Shown piece after piece: positions 51,428-59,801 of a stretch of 64,000 nt of DNA (its first letter is position 1; each line of letters opens with the position of its first letter). This DNA is from Pseudorhodobacter antarcticus (GTDB lineage: Bacteria > Pseudomonadota > Alphaproteobacteria > Rhodobacterales > Rhodobacteraceae). The DNA lies in NCBI GenBank assembly GCA_945860375.1, contig CAMAQR010000017.1:5016-69015 (forward strand), read 5' to 3'. Below the pieces are notes generated by a model. That model did no database searches. It was not told the origin of the DNA and worked only from the letters and a program-made list of their open reading frames with translations. Made by a program: the position numbers and the translations under genes.

Positions 51428-53823
51428 TGATGTTGGATTTGATGGGCCAGTGGTCGCTTGTGGATGCAAGTGGCGAATATGATGTTGCCATGGCTTTGCC
51501 GGGTGACGGGATTTCGGCACTGCACGCGGCGGGGGCGATCCCTGATCCCTATTGGGGCCGCAATGAGTACGATCTGCGCTGGATTTGCGGGCGCGATTGG
51601 GTGGCGCGGCGCAGCTTTGACGTGACGCGCACCGATTTGGTTCTGGTGGCCTCGATGCTGGACACGGTGGTTGACATTGCGGTGAACGGGGTGGCAGTGC
51701 ATGCCAGCGACAGCCTGTTCCGCAGCTATCGGGTGGACCTGTCGGGCGTGCTGCGGGTCGGTGAAAATGACATTGCCATCACTTTCCGCTCGCCTGAAAT
51801 CGAGGCCGCGAAACGGCAGGCGGCGCAGCCTTATTTCGTGCCGTTTTCGGCCAACAACACCCCGATCCTGAACGGCAACATGCTGCGCAAGCCGAGTTGC
51901 GATTTCGGCTGGGATTGGAACATCGCTTTGGCGAGTTTCGGGGTTTATGGCGATCTCTATCTGGAGCCGATTGCCGCACGGGTGGCCGACGTTGGTGTCA
52001 CGCAGACCCATAGCCCGGGCCGCGTTGTGGTGTCGCTGCGGGCCGAGGTGACGGGTGAGGCCGAGGGTGCCGAAGTCTCGTTCGATCTGGGCGGTGTGCA
52101 AAAGCGGGCGGAGGTGCGGCGGGGCGTTGCGGTGGCCGAACTGACCTTGGAAAACCCGGCGCTGTGGTGGCCCGCGGGGCAGGGCGCGCAGGTGTTGCAC
52201 GATTTGGTGATCGGCTTTGGCGATCAGACGGTGACTCGGCGGATCGGCCTGCGGGATGCCGCGCTGATCACGGAAAAGGACGCGGCGGGCTTGGGTTTCA
52301 AATTCCGCATCAACGGGCGTGATATCTTCGCCAAGGGGGCGAACTGGATACCGGCGGATGCCCTGTCGGGGCGGATCACCGTTGCGGCCACACGCGATCT
52401 GCTGCTCTCGGCGGTTCAGGCCAATATGAACATGATCCGGGTCTGGGGTGGTGGGCGCTATGAACCCGACTGGTTCTATGACCTTTGCGATGAATTGGGC
52501 CTGATGGTCTGGCAGGATTTCATGTTCTCCTGCCATATTTACCCCGCGACCGAGGCGTTTCTGGCCGATGTGACCGTGGAAGTCACCGAACAGGCCAAGC
52601 GCCTGCATCACCACGCGTCCATGGTCTTGTGGTGCGGCGACAATGAGTTGATCGGGGCGCTGACCTGGTTCCCCGAAACCCGCGCCAATCGCGACCTGTA
52701 TCTGGTGGGCTATGACCGTCTGAATCGTACCATTGAGCAGGCTTTAAAGGCGGCGGTGCCGGGTGCAGTCTGGTGGCCGTCCAGCCCCTCCCCCGGCCCG
52801 ATGGATTTTGGCGATGCGTGGCATGACGATTCAAAGGGCGACATGCACTTTTGGAGCGTGTGGCATGAGGGCCGCGATTTTGACCATTACCGCGATGTGT
52901 CGCCCCGGTTCTGTTCGGAATTCGGCTTCCAAAGCTATCCTTCCATGGATGTGATCCGCCGCTTTGCCGACCCGAAGGATTTCAACATCGCCGCGCCGGT
53001 GATGGAGAGCCATCAGAAAAACGCCGGGGGCAATGCGCGGATTGCCGAAACCATGTTCCGCTATTTCCGCTTTCCGGTGGATTTTGAGAACTTCGTCTAC
53101 ATGTCCCAAGTCCAGCAAGGATTGGCGATCAAAACTGCCGTCACTCATTGGCGCAGCCTGAAACCGCAGTGCATGGGCACGCTGATCTGGCAGTTGAACG
53201 ACACTTGGCCGGTGTGTTCCTGGGCCAGTCTGGACCACGGCGGCGGTTGGAAACTGCTGCATCACATGGCGAAGGCGTTCTATGCGCCGCTGTTCGTGTC
53301 GGCGGTTCCGATCAAGGGCGCGATAGAGTTGCGCGCGGTCAATGATGGCGCTGCGGCGGTCGATCTGACCCTCACCGCGATGGCGGTGACGATGGACGGC
53401 ACCACCCGCGAGTTGGCGCGGGCGACGGTTCAGGTCGGCCCGGATGCGGCGACGCTGGCGCTGTCGATCCCCGGCTGTCAGGTCGGTGCGACCGAAATGC
53501 TGGCCTATGTCTGGAGCATCGGGGCCACCCGGATCGGCGGCGATGTGTTCGCGCCCAAGCCTTACAAGGCCTATGATCTGCTGCCGCCAAACCTTGGAAT
53601 GACAGTTTCGGCCACCACTGCGGGTTTTGAATTGACCCTCAACGCCAAGACCATGGCGCTGTTTGTGGCGGTGGAATCCGATCAGCCGGGGCGGTTCAGC
53701 ACCAACGCCTTCACCGTCTTCCCGGCCCATCCTGTGACGCTGACCTTCACCCCCACAGTGCCGGGCACAGCCCCGCGTTTCACCATCCGTGACCTGCATT
53801 CTGCGACCTATGGGACGCATTGA
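51427..53823 (+). CDS. Beta-mannosidase, glycoside hydrolase family 2
   Basis: A 798-residue GH2 enzyme. It has a jelly-roll sugar-binding domain (residues 1-180), an immunoglobulin-like domain, and a TIM-barrel catalytic domain starting near residue 290 (GRDIFAKGANWIPADAL). The acid/base is Glu407 in VLWCGDNE; the nucleophile is Glu498 in FCSEFGFQS, both matching beta-mannosidases. GKGANWIPAD and MIRVWGGGRYEPD are diagnostic. There is no signal peptide, so cleavage happens in the cytoplasm after import by the adjacent transporter. Product is beta-mannose from a mannosyl disaccharide or glycoside. Confidence 0.93.
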   Translation: MMLDLMGQWSLVDASGEYDVAMALPGDGISALHAAGAIPDPYWGRNEYDLRWICGRDWVARRSFDVTRTDLVLVASMLDTVVDIAVNGVAVHASDSLFRSYRVDLSGVLRVGENDIAITFRSPEIEAAKRQAAQPYFVPFSANNTPILNGNMLRKPSCDFGWDWNIALASFGVYGDLYLEPIAARVADVGVTQTHSPGRVVVSLRAEVTGEAEGAEVSFDLGGVQKRAEVRRGVAVAELTLENPALWWPAGQGAQVLHDLVIGFGDQTVTRRIGLRDAALITEKDAAGLGFKFRINGRDIFAKGANWIPADALSGRITVAATRDLLLSAVQANMNMIRVWGGGRYEPDWFYDLCDELGLMVWQDFMFSCHIYPATEAFLADVTVEVTEQAKRLHHHASMVLWCGDNELIGALTWFPETRANRDLYLVGYDRLNRTIEQALKAAVPGAVWWPSSPSPGPMDFGDAWHDDSKGDMHFWSVWHEGRDFDHYRDVSPRFCSEFGFQSYPSMDVIRRFADPKDFNIAAPVMESHQKNAGGNARIAETMFRYFRFPVDFENFVYMSQVQQGLAIKTAVTHWRSLKPQCMGTLIWQLNDTWPVCSWASLDHGGGWKLLHHMAKAFYAPLFVSAVPIKGAIELRAVNDGAAAVDLTLTAMAVTMDGTTRELARATVQVGPDAATLALSIPGCQVGATEMLAYVWSIGATRIGGDVFAPKPYKAYDLLPPNLGMTVSATTAGFELTLNAKTMALFVAVESDQPGRFSTNAFTVFPAHPVTLTFTPTVPGTAPRFTIRDLHSATYGTH

Positions 53824-53841
53824 CCGCCAAGGAGGCCCGCT

Positions 53842-54591
53842 ATGATCAGCTATCAACTTTACTCATCCCGCAACTTTCCGCCGACCGCTGACACTCTGAA
53901 AATGCTGACGGCGGCGGGGTATGAAGGGGTCGAAGGCTTTGGTGGGCTGTATGCCGACAAGGCCGGTCTGGCCGATCTGGCGGCGGGGCTGAAGGCCACC
54001 GGGCTGAAGATGATCTCGGGGCATTTCGGCATGGATCAGGTCGAACTGACGCCGGATTGGGCCATTGAGGTGGCGACGACTTTGGGGATGGAAACGGTGA
54101 TCGTGCCGTGGCTGCACCCTGATCAGCGGCCCACCACGGGCAAAGGCTGGCACGATCTGGGCGCGCGGCTGCAAAAGGCGGGCGCGCCGATCCGGGCGGC
54201 GGGCCTCAATTTCGGCTGGCACAACCATGACTTCGAGTTCGTCATCACACCCGACGGGGCCATCCCGCAGACCGCATTGTTTGAAGGCGGACCCGATCTG
54301 AAATGGGAGATGGATGTGGCATGGGTCGTGCGCGGCGGGGCTGATCCAATGGCGTGGATCAAGGATCATGCGGGGCGCATTGTTGCGGCGCATGTGAAGG
54401 ACATCGCGCCCAAGGGTGAGAATCTGGCCGAAGATGGTTGGGCCGATGTCGGCCACGGCGTCGTCGATTGGAACGCGATCATGCCGGCGCTGAAGGCGAT
54501 TGGCGTTTCGAATTTCGTGATGGAACATGACAACCCCGCCGACCATTTGCGCTTTGCAACCCGGTCCATTGCGACTGTGAAAGCCCTGTAA
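53842..54591 (+). CDS. Sugar phosphate isomerase/epimerase, TIM-barrel
   Basis: A 249-residue xylose isomerase-like protein, shorter than its partner at 44820. Motifs include LYSSRNFPPTADTLKMLTAA, GLKMISGHFGMDQ, LNFGWHNHDFEF and VAAHVKDIAPKGEN, consistent with a divalent metal site. It follows the beta-mannosidase gene by 18 bases and precedes the oxidoreductase by 9, in one operon. GGAGG precedes the start. Confidence 0.88.
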   Translation: MISYQLYSSRNFPPTADTLKMLTAAGYEGVEGFGGLYADKAGLADLAAGLKATGLKMISGHFGMDQVELTPDWAIEVATTLGMETVIVPWLHPDQRPTTGKGWHDLGARLQKAGAPIRAAGLNFGWHNHDFEFVITPDGAIPQTALFEGGPDLKWEMDVAWVVRGGADPMAWIKDHAGRIVAAHVKDIAPKGENLAEDGWADVGHGVVDWNAIMPALKAIGVSNFVMEHDNPADHLRFATRSIATVKAL

Positions 54592-54600
54592 GGAAACACC

Positions 54601-55734
54601 ATGACAAATCTTGGCATTGGCATCATCGGATGCGGCAATATCTCGACCTCTTACTTGCGGCTGGCGCCTCTGTTCCGGGGGCTGGAAGTGCGGGCCGTGG
54701 CCGATATGAACATGGCCACCGCACAGGCGCGCGCGGCCGAGTTTGGCGTCAAGGCGCAGTCGGTCGATGACCTGCTGGCCAACAATGACGTCGAAGTGGT
54801 GATCAACCTGACCATCCCGGACGCGCATTACGGCGTGACTCGGCGGATTTTGGAGGCAGGCAAGCACGCCTATTCCGAAAAGCCGCTGGTGCTGACGCTG
54901 GCCGAAGGCGTGGCGCTGCGCGATCTGGCGGCCAGCAAGGGGCTGGCCGTGGGTTGCGCGCCAGATACGTTTCTGGGCGGCACCCATCAGCAGGCGCGGG
55001 CGCTGATTGACGAGGGCAAGCTGGGCCAGATCACCACCGGATGCGCCGCCATTCAGGGCCACGGGCCGGAAAGCTGGCATCCCTCGCCGGATTTCTTCTA
55101 TCTGCCGGGCGCCGGTCCGATCATGGATATGGGGCCATATTATATCGCCAATCTGATCAACCTGCTGGGCCCGGTGCGGCGTGTGGGCGCGCTGACCTCT
55201 TCGGCCACGCCCACCCGTGTGATCGGGTCGGGCGACAAGGCAGGACAAGAGATTGCGGTGAAAACCCCGTCCAACATCCAAGCGCTGCTGGAGTTTCACT
55301 CCGGCGCCACGATCAGCTTTTCGGCAAGCTGGGACGTCTGGCACCACAAGCGCAACCACTTTGAGCTTTATGGCACCGAGGGCACTCTTTATGTGCCCGA
55401 TCCGAACTTCTTTGGCGGGCCGCTGGAAATGGCGGGCCGCGATGGCGTGCTGCATCAGGTCGAAGCCTGGGATCACCCGTTCAGCAAGATCAACCAGAAG
55501 GGCCATCGCGGCGAAGATCAGGCCAATTACCGCACGGCGGGGATGGCCGATATGGTGCTGGCCGTCACCGAAGGCCGCGATGCGCGCTGTTCCTTGGAGC
55601 GGACGCTGCACGGGGTGGATGTGATGACGGCCGCTTTGCGGTCGGGTGAGACCGGGGAGTTCATCACTCTGACCACCACCTGCACCCGGCCTGCGGCTTT
55701 GGGTCCGGATGAGGCGCGCGCGCTTTTGCGTTGA
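54601..55734 (+). CDS. Gfo/Idh/MocA family oxidoreductase
   Basis: A 377-residue NAD(P)-dependent sugar dehydrogenase-like protein. Rossmann motif GIGIIGCGNISTSYL lies near residue 5, and the EKP-type motif is HAYSEKPLVLTLAEG near residue 98. It probably acts with the preceding isomerase on a keto- or aldo-sugar derived from the imported glycoside. The match with the leftward oxidoreductase gene means that the island contains two isomerase-oxidoreductase pairs. Confidence 0.9.
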   Translation: MTNLGIGIIGCGNISTSYLRLAPLFRGLEVRAVADMNMATAQARAAEFGVKAQSVDDLLANNDVEVVINLTIPDAHYGVTRRILEAGKHAYSEKPLVLTLAEGVALRDLAASKGLAVGCAPDTFLGGTHQQARALIDEGKLGQITTGCAAIQGHGPESWHPSPDFFYLPGAGPIMDMGPYYIANLINLLGPVRRVGALTSSATPTRVIGSGDKAGQEIAVKTPSNIQALLEFHSGATISFSASWDVWHHKRNHFELYGTEGTLYVPDPNFFGGPLEMAGRDGVLHQVEAWDHPFSKINQKGHRGEDQANYRTAGMADMVLAVTEGRDARCSLERTLHGVDVMTAALRSGETGEFITLTTTCTRPAALGPDEARALLR

Positions 55735-56108
55735 GCTTGGAACCGGGCAGGGTGGGGCGCTGCGCACGGATCGTGTCACGCATTGGCGACACCACCGCAG
55801 CTTTGATCTTCACCAATCCGGTTGCGGTGCCCGATGGCCCGATCACGCCGTCAGTGCTGGCCAATCGGGCGGTGCCGCAGTTTTGCCGGGCTGCTTGGGG
55901 CGCGTTGCAGCCTTTGGGGCCGGTGCTTGATGCCTTGGTGATCTCGGAGGAAGGCAGTCGTGGCGAACATGCGTCCTTCACCGGGGCTTTTCTCGGCAGG
56001 GTCGCCCTTGATCTGGGGCAGGGCTGGCGTGCGGATTTCACGCGCTTTGCTGATGTCCCGGGCCGGGCGCGACAAGCGGGCTTGCATGACCGCCCCCCTC
56101 CGGCATAA
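55731..56108 (+). CDS. Hypothetical protein, unrecognised
   Basis: A 125-residue frame from TTG 55731, overlapping the stop of the oxidoreductase gene by 4 bases. It contains TTAALIFTNPVAVPDGPITP and SVLANRAVPQFCRAAWGAL, then ISEEGSRGEHASFTGAFLG. The pieces look protein-like and keep the frame through the whole 402-base interval, but no family is recognised, no good ribosome site is seen, and the end is low in conserved character. It could be a fragment of a lost gene or a small unknown protein. Confidence 0.35.
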   Translation: MSLEPGRVGRCARIVSRIGDTTAALIFTNPVAVPDGPITPSVLANRAVPQFCRAAWGALQPLGPVLDALVISEEGSRGEHASFTGAFLGRVALDLGQGWRADFTRFADVPGRARQAGLHDRPPPA

Positions 56109-56136
56109 CTGTGCCAGTGCTGGAGAGTAGGGCTGA

Positions 56137-56790
56137 ATGACGGACGAACTGCGTAAAATCCCGACCCACGAGGTGATCTATGCGCGGCTGCGCGATATGA
56201 TCCTGTTCGGGGTGTTGCAGCCCGGTCAGCCGGTGACGATTCAAGGCCTGACCGCCGATCTGGATGCGGGCATGACCCCGGTGCGCGAGGCGATCCGGCG
56301 GCTGGCGGCCGAGGGTGCGCTGTTGCCGCAGGGCAATCGGCGGGTGACAGTACCGCGCCTGACCGCCCCGATTCTAGAGCAGTTGGCCTTTGCCCGCATG
56401 ACGCTGGAGCCAAAGCTGGCCGAGATGGCAACGGTGACGCCAGCGCTGATCCTGCGTTTGACGGCGCTTGACGCGCAGGTGGATGCGGCGATTTTGGCCG
56501 ATGATGTGTCTGGCTATCTGCAAAGCAACCATGCGTTCCACTTTGCGCTGTATGAAGCGGCGGGGGCGGGGGTTTTGCTGGATACGGCGCGGTCTTTGTG
56601 GCTGCGCTTTGGCCCGTCCTTGCGTGTGGTGTCGGCGCGGTCGGGGGCTACGGAACTGCCCGATGCTCATAAAGAGGCGCTGGCGGCGATGCGCGCGGGC
56701 GATATGGCGGCGGTGGCGGCGGCACTGCAGCGCGATATTGCGCAGGGTGTGGATCAAGTGCGCGCGGCTTTGGCGCTGGGCGAGATTTGA
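56137..56790 (+). CDS. GntR family (FCD-type) transcriptional regulator
   Basis: A 217-residue regulator. The winged helix at residues 10-70 (THEVIYARLRDMILFG, then GMTPVREAIRRLAAEGAL) is typical of GntR; the C-terminal FCD ligand domain has conserved HAFHFALYEAAG metal-site histidines. FCD regulators bind carboxylated or amino-acid-like ligands. Two TTTGATCA-type palindromes downstream lie in the promoter of the aminotransferase gene, which is the likely target. Confidence 0.92.
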   Translation: MTDELRKIPTHEVIYARLRDMILFGVLQPGQPVTIQGLTADLDAGMTPVREAIRRLAAEGALLPQGNRRVTVPRLTAPILEQLAFARMTLEPKLAEMATVTPALILRLTALDAQVDAAILADDVSGYLQSNHAFHFALYEAAGAGVLLDTARSLWLRFGPSLRVVSARSGATELPDAHKEALAAMRAGDMAAVAAALQRDIAQGVDQVRAALALGEI

Positions 56791-56914
56791 GGGTCTGCCC
56801 CACGCCGCCCGGGACTTGATTTGGGACTTGATCGGGGGCGAAACCTTATCAGCAGAGGCCCCGGATCAAGCCTGAGACGGCGTGAGATTGGAGCGGGCCT
56901 GGGTCGGCTTCGGT

Positions 56915-56955
56915 AATTTGATCAAATTTCTTGAAACCAGGATCGTTTGATCATA
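56915..56955. promoter_or_regulatory. Palindromic TTTGATCA sites at the aminotransferase promoter
   Basis: AATTTGATCAAATT (56915-56928) is a perfect 14-bp palindrome; TTTGATCATA (56946-56955) repeats its core, centres 29 bases apart. One lies before and one within the promoter TTGAAA-17 bases-TATCTT. They are likely operators of the GntR regulator encoded just upstream. Confidence 0.55.
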
Positions 56956-56959
56956 TCTT
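56931..56959 (+). promoter_or_regulatory. Candidate promoter of the aminotransferase gene
   Basis: TTGAAA (56931-56936), 17 bases, TATCTT (56954-56959). A ribosome site AGGGG precedes ATG 57015. Confidence 0.5.
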
Positions 56960-57014
56960 TACTGCAAGACAGCCGGATTCGGCTGCAAACGCCATATTCC
57001 GCAGGGGTCAGCCG

Positions 57015-58409
57015 ATGAACAAGATCACCAACCACATGCCGACCGCCGAATTGCAGGCGCTTGATGCCGCCCACCATATGCACCCGTTCACCGAAAACGC
57101 GGCGCTGGCGAAAAAGGGCGCGCGGATCATGGTGCAGGGTAAGGGCGTCTGGCTGACCGACAGCGAAGGCAACAAGATCATTGACGGCATGGCAGGGCTT
57201 TGGTGCGTCAACATCGGCTATGGCCGCCCGGAAATGGGTGATGTCGCCAAGCGTCAGATGGACGAGTTGTCCTATTACAACACCTTCTTCCAGACCAGCC
57301 ACGTTCCGGCCATCGCTTTGGCCGCCAAGATTGCGGAACTGGCACCGGGCGATTTGAACCATGTGTTCTTTGCTGGCTCTGGGTCCGAGGCCAATGACAC
57401 CAACATCCGCATGGTGCGGCGCTATTGGGACATCAAGGGCCAGTCTGAAAAGCGCATCATCATCGCGCGGGACAATGGCTATCATGGCTCCACCATGGGC
57501 GGCGGGTCTTTGGGCGGCATGTCGGGCATCCACAGTCACGGTGGCAAGATCGGCGGCATCGTTCATATCGGAGAGCCGAACTGGTGGGAGCAGGGCGGCG
57601 ACATGACGCCCGAGGCGTTCGGGTTGATGCGCGCGCAGGAATTGGAAGCGACGATCAAAGAGTTGGGCGTCGAAAACGTCGCGGCCTTTATCGGCGAACC
57701 CATTCAGGGCGCGGGCGGGGTGATTGTGCCCCCCAGCACCTACTGGCCGGAAATTCAGCGCATCGTCGACAAATACGGCATCCTGCTGATCGCGGATGAG
57801 GTGATCACCGGGTTCGGCCGCACCGGCAACTGGTTTGGTTGCCAGACGTTTGGCATCAAGCCGCATATCATGACCATCGCCAAAGGGTTGTCGTCCGGCT
57901 ACCAGCCGATTGGCGGGTCGGTTGTCTGTGACGAGGTGGCCGAGGTGCTGGGCAGCAACGGCGATTTCAACCATGGCTATACCTATTCCGGGCATCCGGT
58001 GGCGGCGGCGGTGGCGTTGGAGAACCTGCGGATCTTGCAAGAAGAGCATATCATCGAGCATGTCCGCGATGTGGCGCATCCCTATCTGGCCGAACGTTGG
58101 GCCGGGCTGATGGATCACCCGATGGTGGCGGATGCGCAGCTTGTGGGTCTGATGGGATCGTTGGCTTTGACACCGAACAAGGAGACGCGGGCGAAGTTCG
58201 CCAGTGAGACCGGAACCGTTGGCTATCGTTGCCGCGAGCGGTGCTTTGCCAACAATCTGATCATGAGGCATGTGGGCGACCGGATGATCATCTCTCCGGC
58301 CCTTGTGATCACCCCGGATGAGATTGACGTGCTGATCGCGCGGGCAAGGACATCGCTGGATGAATGCTATGCCGGGTTGAAGGCGGACGGGCTGTTCAAA
58401 TCGGCCTGA
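57015..58409 (+). CDS. Class III aminotransferase (putrescine or omega-amino acid type)
   Basis: A 464-residue PLP-dependent aminotransferase. The motif ADEVITGFGRTGNWFG holds the PLP-pyridine aspartate, and Lys290 in IAKGLSSGYQPIGG forms the Schiff base. The N-terminal HHMHPFT and FFAGSGSEANDT are typical of the putrescine/beta-alanine-pyruvate group. Its reaction would move an amino group from a polyamine or omega-amino acid to pyruvate. An upstream in-frame start at 56931 lies within the promoter and is rejected. A rho-independent terminator follows 57 bases after the stop. Confidence 0.9.
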   Translation: MNKITNHMPTAELQALDAAHHMHPFTENAALAKKGARIMVQGKGVWLTDSEGNKIIDGMAGLWCVNIGYGRPEMGDVAKRQMDELSYYNTFFQTSHVPAIALAAKIAELAPGDLNHVFFAGSGSEANDTNIRMVRRYWDIKGQSEKRIIIARDNGYHGSTMGGGSLGGMSGIHSHGGKIGGIVHIGEPNWWEQGGDMTPEAFGLMRAQELEATIKELGVENVAAFIGEPIQGAGGVIVPPSTYWPEIQRIVDKYGILLIADEVITGFGRTGNWFGCQTFGIKPHIMTIAKGLSSGYQPIGGSVVCDEVAEVLGSNGDFNHGYTYSGHPVAAAVALENLRILQEEHIIEHVRDVAHPYLAERWAGLMDHPMVADAQLVGLMGSLALTPNKETRAKFASETGTVGYRCRERCFANNLIMRHVGDRMIISPALVITPDEIDVLIARARTSLDECYAGLKADGLFKSA

Positions 58410-58766
58410 GATGCGATTCTGACGCGAAGACTGAGGGGCGGGGCCGCATGGCCCTGCCCTTTGTCGTGGTCCCGAGTTGGGACCAATTTTTTTGCACGCA
58501 ATATCAACAGGTTGGATTTGCAAAGTAAGGTTTTGTTAACTTGTTGCCCGATGCTGCCGAGCGGATCATCGAATGGCGGCCGGTGGTGATAGTTGTGCCC
58601 GGATGAAAACGCGAGGGGCTTTGTTCCGGTCTGGCGGCGCGTGTTGGACCTGTTTTCACGGATGCACAAAGCGCAGCCCGTGATCTTCCTTTTCGCACCG
58701 CCCCCGCTTGAGTTTGCGCCCTGCGCCGCCTACACCTTGTGCAAAGACAATAAGGATGGCTCCCCG
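58410..58766. other. 357-base interval before cysK
   Basis: Contains the terminator of the aminotransferase gene (58467-58493) and an AT-richer stretch around 58505-58545 that may hold the cysK promoter (TTGGAT-16 bases-TGTTAA). The open frame reaching upstream of cysK in this interval has no ribosome site or family similarity. Nothing else is recognised. Confidence 0.6.
58467..58493 (+). terminator. Rho-independent terminator after the aminotransferase gene
   Basis: TGGTCCC (58467-58473) pairs with GGGACCA (58479-58485) around GAGTT, followed by A and seven T. Confidence 0.92.
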
Positions 58767-59801
58767 ATGCGGATACACAGTGATTTGGCCGATACCATTG
58801 GCAACACCCCGCTTTTGAAGCTGAAGCGCGCGTCAGAGATGACCGGCTGCACCATTCTTGGCAAATGCGAATTTCTGAACCCCGGTCAATCGGTCAAGGA
58901 CCGTGCGGCGCTGTACATGATCCGGGCGGCGGTGGCGGATGGCAGCTTGAAACCCGGCGGCACGATTGTCGAAGGCACGGCGGGCAACACCGGCATCGGT
59001 CTGGCGCTGGTTGGGGCCAGCATGGGCTTTCGCACCGTGATCGTCATTCCCGAAACCCAGTCGCAGGAAAAGAAGGACATGCTGCGTCTGGCGGGGGCAG
59101 AGTTGGTGCAGGTTCCGGCGGCACCGTACAAGAACCCCAACAATTATGTGCGCTATTCGGGCCGCTTGGCTGCGGCTTTGGCGCGCACCGAACCCAATGG
59201 CGCGATCTGGGCCAATCAGTTTGACAATGTGGCGAACCGGCTTTCGCATGTCGAAACCACTGGTCCCGAGATTTGGGAACAGACCGGCGGCAAGGTGGAC
59301 GGCTTTATCTGCGCGGTGGGGTCGGGTGGCACTTTGGCGGGCGTGGCGCTGGCCTTGCAGCCCAAAGGCGTCAAGATCGGTCTGGCCGACCCCGAAGGCG
59401 CGGCGCTGCATTCGTTTTACACCAACGGCAGCTTTGAGTCGCCGGGCAGTTCGATCACCGAAGGCATCGGGCAGGGGCGGATCACGGCGAACCTTGAGGG
59501 GTTCACGCCCGATTACAGCTATCGCATTTCGGATGCCGAGGCGCTGCCTTTGGTGTTTGACATGCTGGAGGACGAAGGCATTTGTCTGGGCGGCTCGTCT
59601 GGCATCAACATTGCGGGCGCGATCCGCATGGCGCGGGAAATGGGGCCGGGGCATACCATTGTCACCATTCTGTGCGATTACGGCAACCGCTATCAGTCCA
59701 AACTGTATAACCCCGCGTTCCTGAAGGAAAAGGGGCTGCCGGTGCCTGCGTGGCTGGACCGCGCCCCGCGCGCCATCCCTGCGGTGTTTGAAGACGCATG
59801 A
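58767..59801 (+). CDS. cysK: Cysteine synthase A (O-acetylserine sulfhydrylase)
   Basis: A 344-residue PLP enzyme that makes cysteine from O-acetylserine and sulfide. PLP binds the lysine of NPGQSVKDRAALYM; the phosphate site GTAGNTGIGLAL and the GSGGTLAGVAL loop are intact. The start at ATG 58767 follows AAGGA at a longer-than-usual spacing. In Rhodobacter sphaeroides a cysK was found among genes for tellurite resistance, as were trgAB, which lie 15 kb to the left here. The MscS gene starts within its last 4 bases. Confidence 0.95.
   Translation: MRIHSDLADTIGNTPLLKLKRASEMTGCTILGKCEFLNPGQSVKDRAALYMIRAAVADGSLKPGGTIVEGTAGNTGIGLALVGASMGFRTVIVIPETQSQEKKDMLRLAGAELVQVPAAPYKNPNNYVRYSGRLAAALARTEPNGAIWANQFDNVANRLSHVETTGPEIWEQTGGKVDGFICAVGSGGTLAGVALALQPKGVKIGLADPEGAALHSFYTNGSFESPGSSITEGIGQGRITANLEGFTPDYSYRISDAEALPLVFDMLEDEGICLGGSSGINIAGAIRMAREMGPGHTIVTILCDYGNRYQSKLYNPAFLKEKGLPVPAWLDRAPRAIPAVFEDA

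Noticed and set aside
53863..55779. 638-residue open frame opposite the isomerase and oxidoreductase genes
   Set aside because: It spans two well-supported genes on the other strand and has no recognisable domain.
56922..58523. 533-residue open frame opposite the class III aminotransferase
   Set aside because: Antisense shadow without ribosome site or motif, and it would cross the strong terminator at 58467-58493.
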